Source of the DNA: a virus
IMG/VR virus record: IMGVR_UViG_3300043446_001490
Span: 1 to 34,640 of that record
Reading direction: 5' to 3' (one strand)
DNA: 34,640 nucleotides
Made by a program: the position numbers and the translations under genes. Under the pieces are notes generated by a model. That model saw only the letters and a list, made by a program, of their open reading frames with translations, made no database searches and was not told where the DNA came from. Shown here piece after piece: positions 21,280-30,296 of this stretch (its first letter is position 1; each line of letters opens with the position of its first letter).

Positions 21280-23349
21280 TTAAACTCCATAGCGCAAGGT
21301 CAGCAACGGTGTGCTGCTCGATGAATAAGATACGGCGGGGAAAGTCGAAGGTAAAGTGCCGTATGTTTGACTAGCGGTAATCAACGTATCCGCTGTCCCT
21401 ACTGCGCTGCATCCTATCGTAGCCAACGCAATATCACTAGGCGTTCCAGCCCTTACCGTCGCACCACTGGCGTTAGCAAGCAAAATAAGCGCGTAAGTAC
21501 CTGATGGCAACGGTTGCGAGATAGTGATCTCTTTAGTGCCTGTAGTGGTTAACCCAACAGCCCCAGCGTCTAATACTTTAGTTGTAGGTATACCATTTTC
21601 CATACGATATATACCAAGGTACGCAAAAACACCTGTACCTGCGGTAGTGACCGTGCAGCCTATCTTTGTCCAAAGTTGATGTTGTCTTACCGTAAACGGC
21701 ATGACATACATGATGTTAGCTGCCACAGCCAACGTGCCTGCTGCCGTGGCAGGCGATAACGTTTCCCCTGCGTAAAATCGACCTGACGCATAGCCGCCTT
21801 GGTCAAACACATCAAACGCGCCAGGATTGTCACGGAAGATTTGTGATACTGATTCTTGACCGGACGAGACGTAGATAGCCTGACCAGACGTCCACGTATT
21901 GCCGTTCATCTGATTGTCGCTAATTGTTACGTACTGCGGTGCTGATGATGTGCCGTAGAAGTACACCGCAGCGTAAGCGTCGTTAGCGGGCGCCCACATG
22001 TTGTTGCCAACGATCAAGATGTAGCGCGGTTGGTTAGGGCTGGCCGTCAGCGAGATAACACTAACGCAACTGGCGTTGGGAAACGATGCGCTATCACGTC
22101 GTGGGTTGTAAAGCGAATTGCCGGTAACCGTAACGAATTGCGTGTCAGTTAACGCAATACAATAATCGTCGCAGTCGCCAATAAAGTTACCATTAATTGT
22201 GTGATAGTTACCGCCTGCCTCAATACCTGACGCGGAGATGTTCTTTTTAGTTTGGCCGCTAATCCAGTTATCCGAAATAACGTTGTTGCTGCCGGTCATA
22301 AAAATACCGGATTCTTTATTGTTGACTAGATAATTACCAATAATCGACAAACGATTACCGTTAGCGTACATAGCCGACCAGTTGTTGCTAATAAAGCTAC
22401 TCTCACTAACGCTTACGTCGTACGATATGGTCGTGTCGGCGGCTGGACCCATCCAAATAGCGGCGCCGCCCTCAGCCAACACACTATCATTGCCGCACTC
22501 AGTGAACAGACAATTGTTAACGCCGACAGCGACGCAACCTGCTATGGCAATACCAATGTACTGCACGTTATAGACGTAACAGTTAGTGATGTTAAGGTCT
22601 TCAACCTTAGCAAACGACACCAGTTCAGCCGTGCGTGGGCCTAAGTTATTACCGTCAAACTTGATGTTGCTGACGCTAATACCTTTGTCAGTGTAGACGT
22701 ACGCCGTGCCGGTTTGATTAGGGTTTTTAAGTAGCGGCGTTGTCGCGCCAAGCGTGTTCTTGGCTTTGATAATCGACGTGGCAGGCGAGTCGCCGTACAT
22801 GTTAGTGCCACTGTAGATTGTCAAACCTGTGCAAAGATACGTGCCTGCTGGAACGTACAAGGTTTTGCCTGTCGCCGCAGTCAGCGCGTTTTGAAACGCC
22901 ACAGTGTCGTCGGTCGTACCGTCGCCCGTGGCACCAAAGTCTTTAACACTGATAGTCTGACGAAGTTTGGCCTGCACAGTCGTTGTGACAGCGCCTGCAC
23001 CAGACGGCGAATAACCAATCAGCGATGACCCCGACGCAGCAGCTAGCGACGCGCTCAACGCGTCAATCAAACCTTGCGGCGTAGAGATGTTATCAACCGT
23101 CCAAATCGATACGTCGTTGCTATCCTTAAGAATAAATTTGTATGATGACGTACCTAACCAGACGTTTGCTTCGCCACGGACGTCTAAGATAATCGGGTTG
23201 GTGTTGGCCGTTAGCCCCGTCGAATCGGTGTAGGTCGCTAGCGGTGTAGTTGTACCTGCTTGATAGGTGTACAGTTTGCCGCCTACCAGCAATTCCCCAC
23301 TCGATGAGAAAAACTGAAGTTTTGGGCTAGGTGATAGAACAGTTGTCAT
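21280..23349 (-). CDS. Tailspike with beta-helix, probable polysaccharide depolymerase (689 aa)
   Basis: Starts MTTVLSPSPKLQFFSSSGEL, with AAGGACTAAT before the ATG; the frame upstream would overlap the fibre gene and is rejected. The N-terminal domain (1-105, LVGGKLYTYQAGTTTPLATY) resembles head-binding tailspike domains. ISVKDFGATGDGTTDDTVAF (about 142-161) opens a pectate-lyase-like right-handed beta helix extending to about 500, full of short N-rich turns. The final 160 residues form a beta domain that may bind sugar or trimerise. P22 gp9 has 667 residues, a close match in plan. Catalytic residues cannot be assigned by eye. Confidence 0.85.
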   Translation of the reverse strand: MTTVLSPSPKLQFFSSSGELLVGGKLYTYQAGTTTPLATYTDSTGLTANTNPIILDVRGEANVWLGTSSYKFILKDSNDVSIWTVDNISTPQGLIDALSASLAAASGSSLIGYSPSGAGAVTTTVQAKLRQTISVKDFGATGDGTTDDTVAFQNALTAATGKTLYVPAGTYLCTGLTIYSGTNMYGDSPATSIIKAKNTLGATTPLLKNPNQTGTAYVYTDKGISVSNIKFDGNNLGPRTAELVSFAKVEDLNITNCYVYNVQYIGIAIAGCVAVGVNNCLFTECGNDSVLAEGGAAIWMGPAADTTISYDVSVSESSFISNNWSAMYANGNRLSIIGNYLVNNKESGIFMTGSNNVISDNWISGQTKKNISASGIEAGGNYHTINGNFIGDCDDYCIALTDTQFVTVTGNSLYNPRRDSASFPNASCVSVISLTASPNQPRYILIVGNNMWAPANDAYAAVYFYGTSSAPQYVTISDNQMNGNTWTSGQAIYVSSGQESVSQIFRDNPGAFDVFDQGGYASGRFYAGETLSPATAAGTLAVAANIMYVMPFTVRQHQLWTKIGCTVTTAGTGVFAYLGIYRMENGIPTTKVLDAGAVGLTTTGTKEITISQPLPSGTYALILLANASGATVRAGTPSDIALATIGCSAVGTADTLITASQTYGTLPSTFPAVSYSSSSTPLLTLRYGV

Positions 23350-23357
23350 ATTAGTCC

Positions 23358-26300
23358 TTAAAGTGCGGCGATGACAAAAGCCAACAATTCGCTGTAGCGT
23401 ACACCTAAACGCGTTTGTGAAGAACCGTCTGATGTAGCCCATGTATCACTGCAAAATAAACCGTATTTTGACGCATCTAAGCCTTCTGCGGCAAATGCTT
23501 CTTGAACTTCTTGCGCAATAACACCAAAATGAATCCGCGCCTCGTCGCCTTTGGCCTCTACAGCGTCGTTCCACTTAAACGCCCGTATGAGCTTTTTGAC
23601 CCGTTGAGCTGTGCGTTGCTCGGCGTCTGACAAATCTCTGATCTGCTGCTTTTGGCTTGCGTCTGATGTATTGATCGTACCTGTGGTTGCGTAGACCACG
23701 GTATATCTAAACGACGCAGTACCTAGCGCGCGGACGTTGTCTGTAGTGGGGCGCCAAGTACCTGTATCTCCAGCAAAAATAATACTACCTGGGTATGACC
23801 CAGACGCCAACAACACACCATTAACACCACCTAAAACCGCATAAGAAGTGTCTTCATAAAAATAAGCGTTAGATGTCTTGTAAGTAGCACCAACAAACGA
23901 GTTGCTAGTGCTTGAAAACGTTTTAACGCCTGATATGGTTTGGGTGTCAGTTGTTGTGACAATACCAGCGCCTGTAAGTGATGACGCGCCTGTGCCACCG
24001 TTAGCTACAGCAAGTGTTCCCCCAAGCGTCAACGTTCCTGATGAGGTAATTGGAGAACCACTAAAAGTCAAGCCGGTAGTGCCGCCAGAAGCAGCTACGC
24101 TACTTACTGAACCTGTGGCAGCAATCGTTATTGAACCTGCGCCGTTAGTAACACTAATATTAGTTCCGGCGGTGATAGTTGCTAACGAATAGCCAGTACC
24201 GTTGCCTATTAAAAGTTGACCGTTAGTAGGTGTTGAGGTAACGCCCGTACCACCATAACCAACACCGATCGTTGATCCGTTCCACGCACCTGCGCTTATC
24301 GCGCCGGTTAAATTAATATTTTGAGCGTAAACAGTTGTCCAACGTTCCGCGCTAGTACCAAGGCTGTAAGTTGTAGTGACAAACGGTCTAAATGCAGTTG
24401 AATTAGCTACATAAAGACCTGTGCCTGGAAACGTAGCGCCGCTAGATAATGTGACGCCTCCCACGCCACCTACAACTGCGTAAGTCGTATCTTCACCAAA
24501 GTAGGCGTTTGACGCTGTTCCGTTAGATGTTGAATATTGCGTACCAACAAAACTGTTGGTTAGACTCGTAAATGTTTTAGCCCCAGAAATAGTTTGAGTG
24601 CCTGTTTTAGTTACGATACCCGCGCCATCTAGCGTGGTTGAACCTGTACCACCATTAGCAACAGCAAGCGTACCCCCAAGCGTCAATGTCCCTGACGTAG
24701 TGATAGGACCACCCGTAAGCGTCAATCCTGTCGTGCCACCGCTGCCACTAACGCTGGTTACAGTCCCACCTGAACCTGTTGAGGTAAGCGTACCGCCAGC
24801 AAAACTTAAACCCGATCCAACCGTAACGTTGCTAAACCCGCCAGAACCGTTGCCGTAAAGAATAGACGTTCCACTAGTTGCAGGGGCGTAGTCGGTCCCT
24901 GAAGTTGCGTTACTAAACCCGCCCGTGCCATTACCCTTAAGAATACTGGTGCCACTAGTTGCAGGGGCGTAGTCGGTTCCAGACACGGCGGCGCTTATGG
25001 CAGTGCCGTTGCCTTTAAGCACACCTGTGATGGTTGTGGATAGTGTAATTGCTGGGGTTGTTGTAGCGTTAGCAACCGTTCCAGCCAATCCATTAGCAGA
25101 AACGACCGAAACAGAATTAACACTGCCCGTACCTGCGGACGCCCAAACAAATGAAGTGCCATTCCATTGAAGATAAGTGCTAGTTACGGTTGGTGCCGTA
25201 ATAAAAGAAGTAACGCCTGATCCGGTTTGATAATTAATTTGATTGGCAGAACCACCAGCAATAGCTGCTGCTGTTCCTGTTGTGTTTTGATTTAGTGTTG
25301 GAACATCAGACGCTTGAATAGCAGACATGCTGACATTTGTGCCGTTTCCTCGCAAAAATTGTGCTGAAGTAACTGAGCCAGCCAAAGCATTAAGCGCTGT
25401 TTGTTGAGTTGTAGCTCCAGTACCACCATTAGCGATTGCAACTACGCCGGTTACATTTGATGCCGTTCCCGTCGTATTCTGGTTAAGCGTAGGAATGTCG
25501 GCGGCTACGATGGCTCGAAAAGTTGGCGCACCAGAAGAACCATTAGGAGCCGCTAAGAAATAGTTAGCTGTTTTGCTAGCGTAAGGATTTTGCGTGTCGC
25601 CGTAGTTAGCGTTTAATGAAATAGTCGGTGTAGCACCACCACTTGACGCAATTGGTGCAGTTCCAGACACTGACGTAACACCGGAACCTGCTGGCGTACC
25701 CCATACAAAAGCCGATCCATTCCAACCTAAATAAGTAGAAGATGAAACAGGAGCGGTAATGAATGAAGTTGCGCCTGCCCCTGTTTGATACGCGATGCGA
25801 TTTGCTGCGCCGCCTGCTAAATTAGTTGCCGTGGTTGCTGTAGCTGCGTTACCGGTCGTGTTTTGATTAAAAGTGGGCCACGTCTGACCTGCTGCAAACG
25901 TGATTGCGCCGGTCATTGTACCGCCAGCTAAAGGTAGCTTAGTAGCGTCAACTATTGTAATGTCGGCAGTTCCATTAAATGAAACACCGTTAATAGTGCG
26001 AGCTGTTTGAAGCGCCGTTGCTGTAGCTGCATTACCGCCAATAGATAAACTGCTTGCTGTGCCGGTCAACCCCGTGCCAGGCCCACTGAACTGCGTAGTA
26101 GCCGTAATGGTTGTTCCACGAACTGTAGACGCGGTTGTAGCACCAACAGGCGTGCCATCAATAGCCCCGCCAGTAATAGATACATTGTTAGCGTTTTGCG
26201 TGGACATGGTTCCTAAACCGGAGATGTCCGTGTTAGGAATAGTTGACGCTGCTGTTAACGCGCTAGTACCGCTACCTTTAACATAACCAGTTAATGTAGT

Positions 26301-27035
26301 TGCTCCAGTGCCACCATTAGCAACCGCAAGCGTACCTGCCAGTGTTAACGTGCCACTAGTAGTTATAGGTCCACCACTAAACGTAAGTCCTGTAGTGCCT
26401 CCTGACGCGTTTACTGAAGTAACAGACCCACCACCAGCAGTTGAAGTGATAGTGATAGTGCCAGCGCCGTTGGTAATTGATATACCTGAACCAGCAGTTA
26501 AATTTGCAGATACATAGCCTGAACCGTTACCTATTAACAAAGCACCATTAGATGGTGTTGTTGTAATACCTGTACCACCATTAGCAACGTTAAGCGTACC
26601 GGACATCGTTATCGTGCCGGACGTTGTGATTGGTCCACCACTAAACGTTACGCCCGTTGTACCGCCCGACACATCTACGCTAGTGACCGTACCAGAACTA
26701 CCACTAGATGTTGTAGTTGGTATAACAGGAGGTAGTAAGTCCGCGTAATTGCTAGTTATAATTTGTACAATTGACGGCGATAAGGCTTGATTGTCGGGTA
26801 TTGATATGAAAGGTACAGGAACCGGCGCGGGATCAGTCAAACTGTTAGTTAACAATATGTTGACGTTTTGATCGGGCGGTCCAACTTGAATGTCGTCTAA
26901 GGTAATTTGATTGTTACCTTGTCCAACTAACGTAAACAAATTTAAAAAGAACCGATACCATTCACGCGAAATAAGCCCCGTACGCTCATCAATAATGCTG
27001 ACGCGGGGGGCGGGTATGTTAGTTACGTTAGGCAT
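23358..27035 (-). CDS. Long tail fibre with repeats and C-terminal S74 chaperone domain (1225 aa)
   Basis: The N-terminus (VSIIDERTGLISREWYRFFL) is the type found at the virion-attached end of fibres. Four large repeats share SGGTTGLTFSGGPITTSGTL and AVANGGTG. The C-terminal 103 residues (from 1123) are a peptidase S74 intramolecular chaperone: SDASQK supplies the Ser1124-Lys1129 pair, followed by FGVIAQEVQEAF and RLGVRYSELLAFVIAAL. After trimer folding the chaperone cuts itself off before Ser1124. The gene overlaps the hub stop by eight bases. It likely serves host recognition alongside the tailspike. Confidence 0.9.
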   Translation of the reverse strand: MPNVTNIPAPRVSIIDERTGLISREWYRFFLNLFTLVGQGNNQITLDDIQVGPPDQNVNILLTNSLTDPAPVPVPFISIPDNQALSPSIVQIITSNYADLLPPVIPTTTSSGSSGTVTSVDVSGGTTGVTFSGGPITTSGTITMSGTLNVANGGTGITTTPSNGALLIGNGSGYVSANLTAGSGISITNGAGTITITSTAGGGSVTSVNASGGTTGLTFSGGPITTSGTLTLAGTLAVANGGTGATTLTGYVKGSGTSALTAASTIPNTDISGLGTMSTQNANNVSITGGAIDGTPVGATTASTVRGTTITATTQFSGPGTGLTGTASSLSIGGNAATATALQTARTINGVSFNGTADITIVDATKLPLAGGTMTGAITFAAGQTWPTFNQNTTGNAATATTATNLAGGAANRIAYQTGAGATSFITAPVSSSTYLGWNGSAFVWGTPAGSGVTSVSGTAPIASSGGATPTISLNANYGDTQNPYASKTANYFLAAPNGSSGAPTFRAIVAADIPTLNQNTTGTASNVTGVVAIANGGTGATTQQTALNALAGSVTSAQFLRGNGTNVSMSAIQASDVPTLNQNTTGTAAAIAGGSANQINYQTGSGVTSFITAPTVTSTYLQWNGTSFVWASAGTGSVNSVSVVSANGLAGTVANATTTPAITLSTTITGVLKGNGTAISAAVSGTDYAPATSGTSILKGNGTGGFSNATSGTDYAPATSGTSILYGNGSGGFSNVTVGSGLSFAGGTLTSTGSGGTVTSVSGSGGTTGLTLTGGPITTSGTLTLGGTLAVANGGTGSTTLDGAGIVTKTGTQTISGAKTFTSLTNSFVGTQYSTSNGTASNAYFGEDTTYAVVGGVGGVTLSSGATFPGTGLYVANSTAFRPFVTTTYSLGTSAERWTTVYAQNINLTGAISAGAWNGSTIGVGYGGTGVTSTPTNGQLLIGNGTGYSLATITAGTNISVTNGAGSITIAATGSVSSVAASGGTTGLTFSGSPITSSGTLTLGGTLAVANGGTGASSLTGAGIVTTTDTQTISGVKTFSSTSNSFVGATYKTSNAYFYEDTSYAVLGGVNGVLLASGSYPGSIIFAGDTGTWRPTTDNVRALGTASFRYTVVYATTGTINTSDASQKQQIRDLSDAEQRTAQRVKKLIRAFKWNDAVEAKGDEARIHFGVIAQEVQEAFAAEGLDASKYGLFCSDTWATSDGSSQTRLGVRYSELLAFVIAAL
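24871..24977 (-). repeat. Tandem 81-bp duplication inside the fibre gene
   Basis: A 26-base stretch (CCACTAGTTGCAGGGGCGTA then GTCGGT) is identical at 24871-24896 and 24952-24977, 81 bases (27 codons) apart. The protein shows the same: DYAPATSGTSIL followed by KGNGTGGFSN or YGNGSGGFSN. A recent in-frame duplication that keeps the repeat register. Confidence 0.85.
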
Positions 27036-28467
27036 TGGTAGGCGTTATGAGAAGTTCCGCGCCCATAATCGCTGTTTTAACAGGATCAGTCATTGATAAC
27101 TCATAGACTCTATCGCGCAACTTCATGGTCATCCCTAGACGTCTAAACCAAACGCGGTGGCCGTATTCACCAATTTTTCCAACCGAGGATGTACGGTAGT
27201 TAGACCATGTGTGACCGCCATCGTCAGACCAACGCAGCATAACCTCTGGGTCGCTACCTTGGCCTGTGGATAGCCCAACGCCAGACTCAATGTCGATCTG
27301 CATCGAATACTGCGCGGTGCGTTTGAGATTGTTTTGTCCGGTCGGCAGCGCTCGCCACGAGCGCAGCCACTTTTGTATCTGTCCGTTGTCAGCGTAGGTG
27401 TCAAGGTCAAACGCGTAAATATTGCCGTTTTGATAGTCGCCCACAATAATTTTATTGTTGAACGCCATCTGACAATTGCTGCGGTGCCGCGTAAACGACC
27501 CGTTATTCCATCCAGCTCGCTCGTGCCATGCGCCTGTCGCAACGTCATAGACCCAGGTTGTATTGGCGCTGGGGAAGATAAGCACGTAAAAACTGTGGCC
27601 GTCTTGCTGGTAGGTGTACGCTAACGCATCAGTAAGATTGCCGTACTGTTGAATTTGCCACTCAACGGCGTGGGTACTGATGCGTTGGCCGGTGTAACCA
27701 TTAGCGCGGTAGACAATACCTTGGCCTCTGGCGTCAGCGCCTAGCCAAAACAGACCGTTATCCATCTTAGCGATGGTGTACGCTGATATACAACCAATCT
27801 CATTAAACGCACCTTGTATACGCTGTAACGGAAAATCAGGCGTACCGGCGTCGTACCAAACTTCAACGGTACTTGTGCCGTACACCCAAACTTCACGATG
27901 ATCAACGATTAGGCCCACCACACCGTCGGGCGACCCTTCAGCGCTTGCAAAGTCAAGCGGATCAATAGACGTACCATCAAGCAGTTGCGTAACCCAAATA
28001 CGTTGGCTGTTAGGCTCATTAAAAACAAAGTAACCGTCGATATAGCCAACCGTTACCGCACCAGGAAAATCAGGGTCTATGATCTGACCAAATTCGCCGG
28101 TGTCAACGTTGTAGATGTAGCTAGGACCGTTGCAGGCAATGAATAGCTGTATGCCGTTGTCAGCCATGCTGACAGGGCCATCACCAGGTAAAGAACCTAT
28201 AAGCGTAGCGGCGTAGCTGGTGTTGATTCGGTACAGTTCGTTACCGGATACAACAAACGCGGTGCTGTTATCAGACGAAAACGTCCATAACCCTCTAACA
28301 GGGCCGCTGCCGATCGTAGCAAGGTTTAGTAGACCAGGGCAGCGCTGAAGAAACGCAGGTTCTTTGCCGCCTTCCGGAACTACCTCTGGAAATAAATTGA
28401 CCATCCTCGCATCGGCTGCGTTGACGGAACGGGCAACGTAAGTCGAGCCAAGGATCGGCGTTTTCAT
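27028..28467 (-). CDS. Tail hub protein, P22 gp10-like (479 aa)
   Basis: In P22 this protein forms the hexameric hub that plugs the portal channel after packaging. Starts MKTPILGSTYVARSVNAADA, followed by RMVNLFPEVVPEGGKEPAFL and RCPGLLNLATIGSGPVRGLW, characteristic of this family. Repeated beta-propeller-like segments (GYIDGYFVFNEPNSQRIWVT) fill the middle. P22 gp10 has 472 residues. The start overlaps the previous stop as TAATG and has no ribosome-binding site, so translation is coupled to the adaptor gene. Confidence 0.9.
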   Translation of the reverse strand: MKTPILGSTYVARSVNAADARMVNLFPEVVPEGGKEPAFLQRCPGLLNLATIGSGPVRGLWTFSSDNSTAFVVSGNELYRINTSYAATLIGSLPGDGPVSMADNGIQLFIACNGPSYIYNVDTGEFGQIIDPDFPGAVTVGYIDGYFVFNEPNSQRIWVTQLLDGTSIDPLDFASAEGSPDGVVGLIVDHREVWVYGTSTVEVWYDAGTPDFPLQRIQGAFNEIGCISAYTIAKMDNGLFWLGADARGQGIVYRANGYTGQRISTHAVEWQIQQYGNLTDALAYTYQQDGHSFYVLIFPSANTTWVYDVATGAWHERAGWNNGSFTRHRSNCQMAFNNKIIVGDYQNGNIYAFDLDTYADNGQIQKWLRSWRALPTGQNNLKRTAQYSMQIDIESGVGLSTGQGSDPEVMLRWSDDGGHTWSNYRTSSVGKIGEYGHRVWFRRLGMTMKLRDRVYELSMTDPVKTAIMGAELLITPTNA

Positions 28468-29177
28468 TAGAAGTTATTGGCGTAGATGTTGTACCGTTGA
28501 CGTGTCGCAACAATCGGATAAGGTATCGCCATAAGATCGCCAGGAAAGTTAATGCGCTTGATGTTGCGCTTACTTGACATGGCAATACGCTGTACCTGCG
28601 GCGAAGGTTCCACACCAAACTCAGGCGCTAACTCGCACGCTAGGTTGTAGCGAAACGCGCGTAAATAGCCTGGTGGAAAGTACATGTCTGTAGCGACGCT
28701 TGACACTTCATTGAGCGTTTCTACCGAAATAATGTGCCACTCTAAGGCTTTAATAGGCACAGGGTAGATAGTCAACTCAATATCAGGAAAGGTATTGTTG
28801 ACCCATAAAACCTGCGGATAGGTGGACGTAACCGTTTTGAACGCGATGCCGTCGTACTGCTGCTGATTGATAAGTTTGACGCCAAACGACAACCCTGATG
28901 AAGGGTCTTTAAAGTAAGTTGCGTCGTCAACTTCGATAGGACGATTACCAACAAAATCACCAGTAGGCCCAAGCGTGCGGGACATGGTGTAAGCAGGCCA
29001 TGTAAACACCTGATCTTGCGTGCTAAACACCGACAGGCGCTCGGTATCCCATGACTGAATCATTTGATTCATCGCCATGATGGAATCTTGCATCACAGCA
29101 ACCGAGGGCTGTTCACCTTCGGCCAACACGCCAAGAAGTCTAAGCGACCCTTCAATCAATTCAGCGGCAGTTGTCAT
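28467..29177 (-). CDS. Tail adaptor, P22 gp4-like (236 aa)
   Basis: Starts MTTAAELIEGSLRLLGVLAE, an N-terminal helical block typical of head-tail adaptors that sit under the portal (SIMAMNQMIQSWDTERL follows). The centre has strands and the block YFKDPSSGLSFGV; the end FPPGYLRAFRYNLACELAPE is helical. At 236 residues it is longer than P22 gp4 (166). A strong AGGAG lies eight bases before the ATG, inside the preceding gene, and an ATGA overlap couples the two. Confidence 0.85.
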   Translation of the reverse strand: MTTAAELIEGSLRLLGVLAEGEQPSVAVMQDSIMAMNQMIQSWDTERLSVFSTQDQVFTWPAYTMSRTLGPTGDFVGNRPIEVDDATYFKDPSSGLSFGVKLINQQQYDGIAFKTVTSTYPQVLWVNNTFPDIELTIYPVPIKALEWHIISVETLNEVSSVATDMYFPPGYLRAFRYNLACELAPEFGVEPSPQVQRIAMSSKRNIKRINFPGDLMAIPYPIVATRQRYNIYANNF

Positions 29178-29362
29178 GACTCAATCTCCTGAGGTCTGCG
29201 ACTGCGACGACGTGGTTGAAGTTCGTTAACAGTCTCATGCTCATCCGTTACGACATTAGGATCATACGCTTCCCAGCCATTTTGTCTGTCATGTTCAGCT
29301 TCCATGTCAGATATAGCAACTTTAGCACCATGCGTAGGGTGGCGAAGATAGATGACGGCCAT
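29174..29362 (-). CDS. Small hypothetical head-tail region protein, 62 aa
   Basis: Starts MAVIYLRHPTHGAKVAISDM, then EAEHDRQNGWEAYDPN, and ends in a basic PRRRSRRP stretch. A strand-turn-helix N-domain with a disordered basic tail; similar short proteins often precede the adaptor gene in phages with P22-like tails. No ribosome-binding site is obvious; a GC-rich hairpin ends eleven bases before the ATG. Function unknown. Confidence 0.7.
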   Translation of the reverse strand: MAVIYLRHPTHGAKVAISDMEAEHDRQNGWEAYDPNVVTDEHETVNELQPRRRSRRPQEIES

Positions 29363-29372
29363 AATTTTAGAT

Positions 29373-29389
29373 GGGGGTAGTTAGCCCCC
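29373..29389 (-). other. GC-rich hairpin after the 136-aa protein gene
   Basis: GGGGG (29373-29377) and CCCCC (29385-29389) with a seven-base loop. It is the third and weakest of three hairpins with five-base G/C cores that follow consecutive genes; no T-run follows on the minus strand. Confidence 0.5.
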
Positions 29390-29395
29390 GCGCCT

Positions 29396-29806
29396 TTACA
29401 CGCAATGAATCAGAGCAAAATTGATAACAACTGCTTCAGACAGCGAGCCGCCTGAGATGTTACGCACGGTAATTGACGCAGAACCTGCGCTTATACCGGA
29501 AACCCAGCAGTTATACGCGCCAGCCGTAGCACCGCCGCTCACGTTCAGAATCAAGATGTCGTTAGTAGAAATAAGCGAGTTGTTTAACGTAAAAGTTACG
29601 TTGGTTACGCTCGCCAAAGCTGCGTTATTCATCGTGATCTGACCGGCGGCTTTGTTAAGCGTTACAGCGGTCGATTTGCTAGTAGCCTGAGTTACCGTAC
29701 CTTGAGCGTTTGCTGTGTAACCAAACTGTTCATCAGACAATATGTACTGCGCGCCGATGATGTCTTGGTCAGTGAAAGCAACGCCGATTGGCTTAGTGTT
29801 TGACAT
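29396..29806 (-). CDS. Virion structural protein candidate, 136 aa (beta-rich)
   Basis: Starts MSNTKPIGVAFTDQDIIGAQ, with AAAGGATTAGCT before the ATG. Long Thr/Asn/Ser-rich strands (TSKSTAVTLNKAAGQITMNN, VTFTLNNSLISTNDILILNV, ASITVRNISGGSLSEAVVIN) resemble an immunoglobulin-like or jelly-roll beta sandwich, a usual form for head decoration proteins. Position two genes after the coat supports that, but no family name is certain. Confidence 0.7.
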   Translation of the reverse strand: MSNTKPIGVAFTDQDIIGAQYILSDEQFGYTANAQGTVTQATSKSTAVTLNKAAGQITMNNAALASVTNVTFTLNNSLISTNDILILNVSGGATAGAYNCWVSGISAGSASITVRNISGGSLSEAVVINFALIHCV

Positions 29807-29819
29807 AGCTAATCCTTTT

Positions 29820-29843
29820 AAAAATAGGGGGCGAACCCCCTAT
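29820..29843 (-). terminator. UUCG-capped hairpin with T-run after the 131-aa protein gene
   Basis: On the minus strand ATAGGGGG-TTCG-CCCCCTAT (29824-29843) is followed by TTTTT (29820-29824). An eight-pair stem with a UUCG tetraloop and a T-run can act as a partial terminator or as a 3'-end stabiliser; the next ribosome-binding site lies just after it. Confidence 0.6.
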
Positions 29844-29846
29844 CAA

Positions 29847-30242
29847 TTATGCAATCCGATAAGCCGTCCAAGTGCCGTCGCCGGTCTTGCGAGCCAGCCA
29901 TTGCGACGATGTACCTGCCGATACCGCAGCCGTGCCAACAAGCGTCCAGCCCGTGCCTGCCGTTACGGTCACCGCATCTGTACTGTCGATGTTAACTACC
30001 GCAAACGTAAACGCTGCATTGATCTTAGCTGCGGAAGAAACTTCAGCCTCAAGCAACGCAACCGTAGGCAGCGTCATTGCACCGGCAGTGCCATCAAACG
30101 TAAACAGACCGTTTGCTAGTTGAGCCGCTGTGATTGTAGCTGCGCCAGTAAGCGCGGTAGGAGCACCTTGAACAAACAACAAAGCCTCGCCGGTATTACC
30201 GTCGTTGTACTGATAGCCACCAGCACCATTAGGAATTGCCAT
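29847..30242 (-). CDS. Virion structural or decoration protein candidate, 131 aa
   Basis: Starts MAIPNGAGGYQYNDGNTGEA; ATG 30242 is used because AAAGGATTTATC precedes it, while a TTG five codons earlier contains that site. Regular strands (APTALTGAATITAAQLANGL, then TFAVVNIDSTDAVTVTAGTG) and a WTAYRIA end suggest a compact beta domain. Directly after the coat gene, the usual place of decoration or head-stabilising proteins (inference). Confidence 0.7.
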   Translation of the reverse strand: MAIPNGAGGYQYNDGNTGEALLFVQGAPTALTGAATITAAQLANGLFTFDGTAGAMTLPTVALLEAEVSSAAKINAAFTFAVVNIDSTDAVTVTAGTGWTLVGTAAVSAGTSSQWLARKTGDGTWTAYRIA

Positions 30243-30271
30243 GATAAATCCTTTCAAAAAATAATTCGGTA

Positions 30272-30289
30272 AGGGGGCCGAAGCCCCCT
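30272..30289 (-). other. UUCG-capped hairpin directly after the coat gene
   Basis: On the minus strand AGGGGGC-TTCG-GCCCCCT, seven pairs with a UUCG loop, eight bases after the coat stop. The following sequence has TTATTTTTT only about ten bases later, so 3'-end protection or pausing is more likely than clean termination. Confidence 0.6.
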
Positions 30290-30296
30290 AGATTAA

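Noticed and set aside
23350-23442. N-terminal extension of the tailspike by 31 residues
   Set aside because: It lies inside the end of the fibre gene, while the ATG at 23349 has AAGGACTAAT directly before it.
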